NCBI RefSeq assembly: GCF_001021385.1
Contig: NZ_CP011773.1
Span: 2,108,001-2,172,000 of the forward strand
DNA length: 64,000 bases
Reading direction: 5' to 3'
Source of the DNA: Mycobacterium sp. EPa45
GTDB lineage: Bacteria; Actinomycetota; Actinomycetes; Mycobacteriales; Mycobacteriaceae
The position numbers and the translations under genes were made by a program. Under the pieces are notes generated by a model that saw only the letters and a list, made by a program, of their open reading frames with translations, did not search any database and was not told the origin of the DNA. Positions 57,271-64,000 of the stretch are shown here, piece by piece; position 1 is the stretch's first letter, and each line of letters opens with the position of its first letter.

Positions 57271-58751
57271 GCGACCTGATCCGACTCGACGCCGCCACCC
57301 TCGGCGAGAAGATCGCGGCCAAGGAGGTGTCCTCGGTTGAGGTGACCCAGGCATGCCTGGACCAGATCGCTGCCACCGATGAGCGTTACCACGCCTTCCT
57401 GCACGTCGCCGCTGACGAGGCGCTGGCCAGTGCCGCCCGTATCGACGCCGCCGTGGCCGCCGGGGAGAGCCTGCCGTCACCGCTGGCCGGTGTGCCGCTC
57501 GCGCTCAAGGACGTCTTCACCACCACCGACATGCCGACGACGTGCGGGTCGAAGATTCTCGAGGGCTGGACGTCGCCGTACGACGCGACCGTGACCGCGC
57601 GGCTGCGGGCCGCCGGGACCCCGATCCTCGGCAAGACCAACATGGACGAGTTCGCGATGGGCAGCTCGACCGAGAACTCCGCCTATGGCCCGACCCGCAA
57701 CCCGTGGGACACCGACCGCACCCCCGGCGGGTCCGGCGGCGGCAGCGCGGCCGCGCTGGCCGCGTTCCAAGCGCCGTTGGCCATCGGCTCCGACACCGGC
57801 GGCTCGATCCGCCAGCCGGCGGCCCTGACCGCCACCGTGGGGGTCAAGCCCACCTACGGCACGGTGTCGCGGTACGGGCTGGTGGCGTGCGCGTCATCGC
57901 TGGATCAGGGCGGGCCCTGCGCCCGCACCGTGCTGGACACCGCGCTGCTGCACTCGGTGATCGCCGGGCACGACCCGCGTGACTCGACGTCGGTCCAGGC
58001 GCAGATTCCCGACGTCATTGGAGCAGCGCGCCGCGGCGCAACCGGGGATCTGTCCGGTGTCCGGATCGGTGTGGTCAAGCAGTTGCGCAGCGGGGAGGGG
58101 TATCAGCCGGGCGTGCTGGCCTCGTTCAACACGGCCGTCGAGCAGCTCGAAGCGCTGGGTGCACAGGTCAGCGAAGTCGACTGCCCGCACCTGGACTACT
58201 CGCTGTCCGCCTACTACCTGATCCTGCCGTCGGAGGTGTCGAGCAACCTGGCGCGCTTCGACGGCATGCGCTACGGCCTGCGGGTCGGCGACGACGGCAC
58301 CCACAGCGCCGAAGAGGTGATGGCACTGACGCGGGCGGCCGGATTTGGCCCAGAAGTCAAGCGCCGCATCATCATTGGCACCTACGCGCTGTCGGCGGGC
58401 TATTACGACGCCTACTACAACCAGGCGCAGAAGGTGCGCACCCTGATCGCCGGTGACCTCGACGCCGCCTACGAAGAGGTGGACGTGCTGGTGTCCCCGG
58501 CGACCCCGACCACCGCATTCCGGCTTGGGGAGAAGGTCGACGATCCACTCGCGATGTACCTGTTCGACCTGTGCACCCTGCCGTTGAACCTGGCTGGGCA
58601 TTGCGGAATGTCGGTGCCGTCGGGCCTGTCGTCCGACGACAACCTGCCGGTCGGCTTACAGATCATGGCACCGGCTTTGGCCGACGATCGGCTCTACCAG
58701 GTGGGTGCGGCTTACGAGACTGCACGCGGTTCGCTGCCAACGGCGGTCTGA
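57267..58751 (+). CDS. gatA: Aspartyl/glutamyl-tRNA amidotransferase subunit A
   Basis: A 494-residue amidase supplying ammonia from glutamine for Gln-tRNA(Gln) and Asn-tRNA(Asn). The Ser-cisSer-Lys triad is in LALKDVF (Lys), [12 protein letters not shown] and [15 protein letters not shown] at 57267 overlaps gatC as GTGA. Matches Rv3011c. Confidence 0.95.
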   Translation: MSDLIRLDAATLGEKIAAKEVSSVEVTQACLDQIAATDERYHAFLHVAADEALASAARIDAAVAAGESLPSPLAGVPLALKDVFTTTDMPTTCGSKILEGWTSPYDATVTARLRAAGTPILGKTNMDEFAMGSSTENSAYGPTRNPWDTDRTPGGSGGGSAAALAAFQAPLAIGSDTGGSIRQPAALTATVGVKPTYGTVSRYGLVACASSLDQGGPCARTVLDTALLHSVIAGHDPRDSTSVQAQIPDVIGAARRGATGDLSGVRIGVVKQLRSGEGYQPGVLASFNTAVEQLEALGAQVSEVDCPHLDYSLSAYYLILPSEVSSNLARFDGMRYGLRVGDDGTHSAEEVMALTRAAGFGPEVKRRIIIGTYALSAGYYDAYYNQAQKVRTLIAGDLDAAYEEVDVLVSPATPTTAFRLGEKVDDPLAMYLFDLCTLPLNLAGHCGMSVPSGLSSDDNLPVGLQIMAPALADDRLYQVGAAYETARGSLPTAV

Positions 58752-58769
58752 CGGGGCAGGATAGGTCCC

Positions 58770-59801
58770 ATGCGTATCGGAGTGCTGACCGGCGGGGGTG
58801 ACTGTCCGGGCCTGAACGCCGTGATCCGGGCTGTGGTGCGGACCTGCGACGCCCGCTACGGGTCGTCGGTTGTCGGGTTCCTCGACGGCTGGCGGGGGTT
58901 GCTGGAGGACCGCCGGATCCAGTTGCACAACGACGACCGCAACAACCGTCTGCTCGCCAAGGGTGGCACGATGCTGGGCACGGCCCGCACGAATCCGGAC
59001 AAGTTGCGCGCCGGGCTCGACGACATCAAGCAGACGCTCGAGGACAACGGTATCGACGTGCTGATCCCGATCGGTGGCGAGGGAACGCTGACCGCCGCGC
59101 ACTGGTTGTCCGAGGAGGGTGTGCCCGTCGTGGGCGTGCCGAAGACCATCGACAATGACATCGACTGCACCGACGTCACATTCGGCCACGACACGGCACT
59201 GCAGATCGCCACCGACGCCATCGACCGGTTGCACAGCACCGCCGAGTCGCATCAGCGGGTGATGGTCGTCGAGGTGATGGGCCGCCACGCCGGGTGGATC
59301 GCGCTCAACGCCGGACTGTCCTCCGGTGCGCACATGACGCTGATCCCCGAGCAGCCCTTCGACGTCGAAGAGGTGTGCCGCCTGGTCAAGAAGCGCTTCC
59401 AACGCGGCGAGTCCAGCTTCATCATCGTGGTCGCCGAGGGCGCCAAGCCGGCCGAGGGCTCGATGCAGCTGCGGCAGGGCGGCACCGACGAATTCGGCCA
59501 CGAACGCTTCACCGGAGTGGCTCAGCAGCTGGCCGTCGAGGTGGAGAAGCGGATCAAGAAGGAAGTCCGGGTGACCGTGCTGGGCCACGTGCAGCGCGGC
59601 GGCACCCCGACGGCATACGACCGGGTGCTGGCGACCCGGTTCGGGGTCAACGCCGCCGACGCCGCGCATGCCGGCGAGTACGGGATGATGGTGTCGCTGC
59701 GCGGTCAGGACATCGGCCGGGTGCCGCTGGTGGACGCGGTCCGTCAGCTCAAGCTGGTGCCGCAGAGCCGCTACGACGACGCCGCCGCGTTCTTCGGCTG
59801 A
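58770..59801 (+). CDS. pfkA: 6-phosphofructokinase
   Basis: A 343-residue kinase of glycolysis. [17 protein letters not shown] binds [19 protein letters not shown] carries the catalytic Asp, and [12 protein letters not shown] binds the sugar phosphate. GGEGTL, instead of GGDGS, and PKTIDND are the pattern seen in actinobacterial group III enzymes. Lies 18 bases after gatA, as in Rv3010c. Confidence 0.93.
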   Translation: MRIGVLTGGGDCPGLNAVIRAVVRTCDARYGSSVVGFLDGWRGLLEDRRIQLHNDDRNNRLLAKGGTMLGTARTNPDKLRAGLDDIKQTLEDNGIDVLIPIGGEGTLTAAHWLSEEGVPVVGVPKTIDNDIDCTDVTFGHDTALQIATDAIDRLHSTAESHQRVMVVEVMGRHAGWIALNAGLSSGAHMTLIPEQPFDVEEVCRLVKKRFQRGESSFIIVVAEGAKPAEGSMQLRQGGTDEFGHERFTGVAQQLAVEVEKRIKKEVRVTVLGHVQRGGTPTAYDRVLATRFGVNAADAAHAGEYGMMVSLRGQDIGRVPLVDAVRQLKLVPQSRYDDAAAFFG

Positions 59802-59878
59802 TCCGTCCAACCGCCAAACCGACAAACCGACGCAAAAGTCCGAGTAAACCCCCGCATTTCGTCGATCTCGGCATAGTG

Positions 59879-60595
59879 CTACTCACCCAATCCCGCGGCG
59901 ATGAAGTCGACGGTGGTCGCCACGGCCGCGGCCGCATCCGGGCCGTTGGCGCTGACCCGCAACTGATCACCGGCCCGGCTGTCGAGACTGACCAGCATGA
60001 TCATGCTGTCGGCGACCACCGGGCCGATGCCACGGGTCAGGTTGGTGATGGTCAGTTCCGCGTCGAACGTGCTCAGTAGAGCGACCAGGTTCGCCGCGGG
60101 ACGGGCGTGAAACCCGTTGGCGTTCAACACCTCCACGTCACGGGAGACTTCCGCATCCCTCGGGTCGGGTTCTGCCGCCGGGGGTGTGGCGTCGCCGATA
60201 TGCTGCTGTTTGGCCGCCAGCCCGCGCAACGCCTCAACGGTGACGGCCGGTAACGGCGCACCGGACGCGGCGGTGACAACCGCCGCCACCAGACCCTCGA
60301 CAAGCGGCGCCGAGCACAACGTGACCCGGGCGGCGAGGTCGCTGTCGAGTAATTCCAGCGCCAGCTCCGCCGCCATCACCGCGCTGCCCAGGTCCATCAA
60401 CACCAGCACGCCGTCGGGGCTCTCGGCCTGCAGGATCGCGTCGGCCACCGCCGTGGCATCGGTTCCGAAGGTGGTTTCGTCGAGTCCGGCCGCCACCGCC
60501 ACGGTCGGGCCGCAACCCTGAGTCATCTCCGCGGCCAGGGCGACCGCGGCCTGCGCCAGGGCCCGGCTGTGTGATACCACGACGATCCCGATCAC
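59879..60595 (-). CDS. dhaM: DhaM fused to HPr: PTS phosphotransferase for dihydroxyacetone kinase
   Basis: A 238-residue phosphocarrier. The EIIA-Man-like domain has the phospho-His9 in VVVSHSRAL and LVLMDLGSAVMAAELAL. An HPr domain follows with His163 in NANGFHARPAANL and the regulatory-type segment DSMIMLVSLD. No enzyme I domain is attached, so phosphate must come from a separate EI. It overlaps dhaL by four bases (ATGA). Third gene of the operon. Confidence 0.9.
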   Translation of the reverse strand: MIGIVVVSHSRALAQAAVALAAEMTQGCGPTVAVAAGLDETTFGTDATAVADAILQAESPDGVLVLMDLGSAVMAAELALELLDSDLAARVTLCSAPLVEGLVAAVVTAASGAPLPAVTVEALRGLAAKQQHIGDATPPAAEPDPRDAEVSRDVEVLNANGFHARPAANLVALLSTFDAELTITNLTRGIGPVVADSMIMLVSLDSRAGDQLRVSANGPDAAAAVATTVDFIAAGLGE

Positions 60596-61215
60596 GACAG
60601 AGCGGCCGCCGCGGATTCCAGCAGCAGCGTTGCGCTCGTCGCGCCCGGATCCTGGTGTCCCGCACTGCGTTCCCCGAGATAACTGGCACGGCCCTTGCGG
60701 GCGACCAGCGGTGTGATCCGGTCCCGGCCCTCGGCCGCGGCCGCGGCGGCATCGGCCAGCGCCGCGGCGACGCCCGAGTCCACTGCGTTCTCGTAGCCGA
60801 CGACCGCGGCGGCCAGCGCGTCATACATCGTCTTGTCGTCCAGCTCCGCCTTACCGCGCGCCTGCAGACCCTGCACCGCGGCGCGCAACGCCGTTCCGAA
60901 CGTGGTTGCGTCGACGGGGTCCACACCCTGCAGGGCGGTGCCCAGCCGCAGGAAGAACGTCCCGTATAGCGGTCCGCTGGCACCACCGACACTGCTGACC
61001 AGCGTCATACCGACCTTCTTGAACAGCGCGTCGGGGGAGTCGAACGTCGCGTCGTCCAGCACGGCGACGACGGCTGCCATGCCGCGGTCCATGTTGGTGC
61101 CGTGGTCGGCGTCCCCGATCGCCGAATCCAGCTCGGTCAGCAGCGCGGCGTTGGCGTGGACGGCTGCGGCGAAGCCGCGCAGCCAGGCGCCGAACGTCTC
61201 GACCGTCAGCGCCAT
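60592..61215 (-). CDS. dhaL: Dihydroxyacetone kinase ADP-binding subunit
   Basis: A 207-residue helical-barrel subunit holding ADP and Mg2+, rephosphorylated by DhaM. SAIGDADHGTNMDRGM supplies the metal-binding aspartates; SSVGGASGPLYGTFF the nucleotide loop. ATG at 61215 with GGGGTG upstream is chosen; GTG at 61224 is possible. Directly after dhaK. Confidence 0.9.
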   Translation of the reverse strand: MALTVETFGAWLRGFAAAVHANAALLTELDSAIGDADHGTNMDRGMAAVVAVLDDATFDSPDALFKKVGMTLVSSVGGASGPLYGTFFLRLGTALQGVDPVDATTFGTALRAAVQGLQARGKAELDDKTMYDALAAAVVGYENAVDSGVAAALADAAAAAAEGRDRITPLVARKGRASYLGERSAGHQDPGATSATLLLESAAAALS

Positions 61216-61216
61216 G

Positions 61217-62221
61217 TCAGGCACCCCATCGCAGACCCGGCGTGTTCACCGGGGCATCCCACAACCGCACCAGCTCGTCGTCGACCTTGAGCAGCGTCAC
61301 CGAGCAGCCCGCCATCTCCAGTGAGGTGATGTAGTTGCCGACCAGCGAGCGGGCGATCGTGATGCCCGCCTTGCCCAGCAGCTGTGCGACCTCGTGGTAC
61401 ATCACATAGAGCTCGAGCAGCGGGGTGCCGCCCATGCCGTTGACGAAGGCGATCACCGAATCCCCGCTGCGGAACGGCAAGTCGGCCACAATCTGGTCGA
61501 CAAGCAGTGCGGCGACCTCCTTGGCCGGCGCCAGGGGCAGCCGCTGGCGGCCCGGCTCACCGTGAATGCCGATGCCGAGCTCCATTTCGTCGTCGCCGAG
61601 CGTGAACGTCGGCTTGCCCGCCGTCGGAACCGTGCACGACGTGAGTGCCACGCCCATGCTGCGGCCCTGCGCGTTGACCGTGCGCGCGATGTCAGCCACC
61701 GCGGCCAACGGCCGGCCTTCCTCGGCTGCGGCACCGGCGATCTTCTCCAGCAGCACGGTCACCCCGACCCCTCGCCGGCCTGCGGTGTAGAGGCTGTCCT
61801 GCACGGCCACGTCATCGTCGGTGACGACGGCGATCACATCGATTCCCGTTTCAGCAGAAACCATTTCGGCAGCCATCTCGAAATTCATCACGTCGCCGGT
61901 GTAGTTCTTGACGATGTGCAGCACCCCGGCCCCGCCGTCGACGCCCTGGGTGGCGGCGATGATCTGATCGGGAACCGGGGAGGTGAATACCTCGCCGGCA
62001 CACGCGGCGTCGAGCATGCCCAGCCCGACGAAGCCGCCGTGCATCGGTTCGTGGCCAGAGCCACCGCCCGACACCAGACCGACCTTGCCGGCCACAGGCG
62101 CGTCACCGCGGAATACCACCCGATTGGCTTGGTCGACGCGTAACCGGTCGCCGTGCGCGGCCGCAAGGCCCAGAAGCGCTTCCTCGACGACGTCCGCGGG
62201 CTCATTGATGAGCTTCTTCAC
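61217..62221 (-). CDS. dhaK: Dihydroxyacetone kinase substrate-binding subunit
   Basis: A 334-residue subunit. [15 protein letters not shown] is the substrate loop, and the covalent histidine lies in [21 protein letters not shown] is another family block. The GTG start at 62221 gives the standard KKLINEP N-terminus; the open frame continues upstream into gatB on the other strand and is not used. Makes dihydroxyacetone phosphate with DhaL and DhaM. Absent between pfkA and gatB in M. tuberculosis. Confidence 0.92.
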   Translation of the reverse strand: MKKLINEPADVVEEALLGLAAAHGDRLRVDQANRVVFRGDAPVAGKVGLVSGGGSGHEPMHGGFVGLGMLDAACAGEVFTSPVPDQIIAATQGVDGGAGVLHIVKNYTGDVMNFEMAAEMVSAETGIDVIAVVTDDDVAVQDSLYTAGRRGVGVTVLLEKIAGAAAEEGRPLAAVADIARTVNAQGRSMGVALTSCTVPTAGKPTFTLGDDEMELGIGIHGEPGRQRLPLAPAKEVAALLVDQIVADLPFRSGDSVIAFVNGMGGTPLLELYVMYHEVAQLLGKAGITIARSLVGNYITSLEMAGCSVTLLKVDDELVRLWDAPVNTPGLRWGA

Positions 62222-62383
62222 GCAGCCATCTGAGCACGCGGGCGGGACGCCCACAACCATCACGAGCCGCGACCTGGCGCGCCCTACCGTCGGCGAGCAG
62301 TCGCAAAATCGCATGATTGGCGCCGTGTGCGTGCGACTCTGCGTCTGTTCGCGCCCGAAGTTGCGCCCACTAGGATTGACCGC

Positions 62384-63895
62384 ATGACTGCTGCTGCGCA
62401 GGCTGACCTGCTCGACTACGACGACGTCATCGCCCGCTTCGACCCGGTGCTCGGGCTCGAGGTGCACGTCGAGCTGTCGACGGCCACCAAGATGTTCTGC
62501 CCCTGCGCGACGACGTTCGGCGCCGAGCCCAACACCCAGGTGTGCCCGGTCTGCCTGGGCATGCCGGGTGCGTTGCCGGTACTCAATGAGGCCGCCGTCG
62601 AGTCGGCCATCCGCATCGGCCTGGCGCTGAACTGCGGCATTGCGCCGTGGTCGCGCTTCGCGCGGAAGAATTACTTCTATCCCGACCAGCCGAAGAACTA
62701 CCAGATCTCGCAGTACGACGAACCGATCGCATTCGACGGTTACCTCGACGTGCCGCTCGACGATGGCAGCACCTTCCGCGTCGCCATCGAGCGCGCGCAC
62801 ATGGAAGAGGACACCGGCAAGCTCACCCATGTCGGCGGTGACACCGGCCGCATCCACGGCGCGACCACCTCGCTGCTGGACGTCAACCGGGCCGGGGTTC
62901 CGCTGATCGAGATCGTCACCAAGCCGATCGAGGGTGCCGGCGATCGGGCCCCCGAGGTGGCCCGCGCGTATGTCACCGCGTTGCGGGATCTGCTGCGGGC
63001 CCTGGGTGTCTCCGATGTGCGGATGGACCAGGGGTCGCTGCGCTGCGACGCCAACGTGTCGCTGCGCCCGATCGGGCAGGTCGAGTTCGGCACCCGCACC
63101 GAGACCAAGAACGTCAACTCGCTCAAAAGCGTGGAGATCGCGGTCCGCTACGAAATGCGCCGTCAGGCAGCCATTCTCGTCGAGGGCGGCAAGATCCACC
63201 AGGAGACCCGGCACTTCAACGAGGCGGGCTTCACCTCGCCCGGCCGCGATAAGGAGACCGCCGAGGACTACCGGTACTTCCCGGAGCCCGATCTTGAGCC
63301 GGTCGCTCCGAGCGACGAACTGGTGGCGCGGCTTCGGGCCACCATCCCCGAGCTTCCGTGGTTGTCGCGCAAGCGAATTCAGGACGACTGGGGTGTCTCC
63401 GACGAGGTCATGCGTGATCTGGTGAACAACGGTGCGGTCGAGTTGGTTACGGCCACGGTGGCTGCCGGAGCGTCCACCGAGCAGGCCCGCGCGTGGTGGG
63501 GAAACTTCTTGGTGCAGAAGGCCAATGAGACCGGCGTGGAGCTCGCCGCTTTGCCGATCACGCCTGGTCAGGTCGCCAAGGTCGTCGCGTTGGTCGACGA
63601 GGGCAAGCTGTCGAACAAGCTGGCCCGTCAGGTCATCGAGGGTGTGCTGGCCGGCGAGGGTGAGCCCGAGCAGGTCATGGCCGACCGCGGACTGGCGCTG
63701 GTCCGCGACGACTCACTGATCCAGACCGCCATCAATGAAGCGCTCGAGGCTCATCCCGATATCGCCGAGAAGATCCGTGGCGGCAAGGTGCAGGCCGCGG
63801 GCGCGATCGTCGGTGCGGTCATGAAGGCGACAAAGGGTCAGGCCGACGCCGCGCGGGTGCGGGAACTCGTCATGGCCGCATGCGGGCAGACCTAG
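62384..63895 (+). CDS. gatB: Aspartyl/glutamyl-tRNA amidotransferase subunit B
   Basis: A 503-residue subunit. [17 protein letters not shown] with CPVCLGMPG form the zinc or tRNA-binding cradle, [17 protein letters not shown] is the catalytic cradle, and the C-terminal YqeY-like tail domain ([21 protein letters not shown]) is present. Divergent from dhaK. Corresponds to Rv3009c. Confidence 0.95.
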   Translation: MTAAAQADLLDYDDVIARFDPVLGLEVHVELSTATKMFCPCATTFGAEPNTQVCPVCLGMPGALPVLNEAAVESAIRIGLALNCGIAPWSRFARKNYFYPDQPKNYQISQYDEPIAFDGYLDVPLDDGSTFRVAIERAHMEEDTGKLTHVGGDTGRIHGATTSLLDVNRAGVPLIEIVTKPIEGAGDRAPEVARAYVTALRDLLRALGVSDVRMDQGSLRCDANVSLRPIGQVEFGTRTETKNVNSLKSVEIAVRYEMRRQAAILVEGGKIHQETRHFNEAGFTSPGRDKETAEDYRYFPEPDLEPVAPSDELVARLRATIPELPWLSRKRIQDDWGVSDEVMRDLVNNGAVELVTATVAAGASTEQARAWWGNFLVQKANETGVELAALPITPGQVAKVVALVDEGKLSNKLARQVIEGVLAGEGEPEQVMADRGLALVRDDSLIQTAINEALEAHPDIAEKIRGGKVQAAGAIVGAVMKATKGQADAARVRELVMAACGQT

Positions 63896-64000
63896 TCAGG
63901 CGCTGAGCCGGCTGCGGTTGATCCACCACTGCTCGTGCAGCCGCCGGCAGAGGGCGGCCGAGAGCGGTTGGTCGCTGTCGTAGCGATCCAGGACGGCGGC
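63896..64000 (-). CDS. 3' end of an unidentified gene (partial)
   Basis: The last 34 codons of a minus-strand frame enter from the right edge and end in TGA beside the gatB stop. The visible tail is polar and contains LDRYDSDQPLSAALCRRLHEQ followed by WWINRSRLSA. Too short to name. Confidence 0.5.
   Translation of the reverse strand, partial: AAVLDRYDSDQPLSAALCRRLHEQWWINRSRLSA

Noticed and set aside
62222..63214. Long upstream extension of the dhaK frame over gatB
   Set aside because: The region encodes gatB on the other strand and the extension has no family residues; the GTG at 62221 gives the known DhaK start.

Overview
The window is high-GC DNA from a mycobacterium, most likely a fast-growing Mycolicibacterium. 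Gene order from about 10.4 kb to 63.9 kb follows the M. tuberculosis block Rv3046c to Rv3009c read in the opposite direction: DUF3349, adhC, fecB, ctaD, serB2, Rv3041c ABC ATPase, NUDIX, echA17, the methylglucose lipopolysaccharide (MGLP) genes, fixA-fixB, an OlsB/OlsA-like pair, iscS-mnmA, lpqA, Rv3015c, ligA, Rv3013, gatC-gatA, pfkA, gatB. Several insertions interrupt this backbone. Rv numbers are from memory of family and synteny, not from a search.

Region 1 (1-9.4 kb) is an accessory operon with mostly overlapping start and stop codons: a small membrane protein, GH15 glycosidase, SDR, pyruvate-oxidase-like TPP enzyme, membrane protein, gluconate 2-dehydrogenase subunit-3-like protein, GMC flavo-oxidoreductase, enolase-superfamily enzyme and a hypothetical protein. 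It looks like an oxidative sugar or polyol pathway. Region 2 (9.4-16.5 kb) holds an alpha/beta hydrolase, DUF3349, adhC, a YciI protein, fecB, ctaD and serB2. Region 3 (16.5-18.9 kb) is a MocR regulator divergent from a 55-codon gene and a YczE-type membrane protein, with regularly spaced 7-10 bp repeats between them. Region 4 (18.9-32.7 kb) has the ABC ATPase, NUDIX, EchA17, methyltransferases, secreted proteins, an MPT63 homologue, an inserted MFS/ArsR pair and the three-gene MGLP operon (methyltransferase, GH57, glycosyltransferase). Region 5 (32.9-38.8 kb) is fixAB, the two acyltransferases, iscS and mnmA.

Region 6 (38.8-50.3 kb) is the most unusual part: a lower-GC island lying between mnmA and lpqA, at the same junction where M. 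tuberculosis carries variable PPE, esx and IS genes. It encodes a CHASE2-transmembrane-TIR protein, a small CxxC protein, a patatin phospholipase, a stand-alone RyR-domain protein, a two-TM/TrkA-N/RyR channel-like protein, and a tandem pair of TIR-TM-ankyrin-like proteins, with small secreted and membrane proteins at its edges. The TIR domains keep the conserved glutamate. The combination of TIR (NAD+-consuming), RyR (proposed nucleotide sensor) and a membrane channel-like protein suggests an undescribed nucleotide-signalling stress or immune system.

Region 7 (50.4-64 kb) has lpqA, a MetE-like protein, an inserted FAD monooxygenase and YjbR protein, ligA, an ACT protein, gatCA, pfkA, an inserted dihydroxyacetone kinase operon (dhaK-dhaL-dhaM with HPr fused to DhaM), gatB, and the 3' end of an unidentified gene. 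No tRNA, rRNA, CRISPR array or intact insertion sequence was seen.
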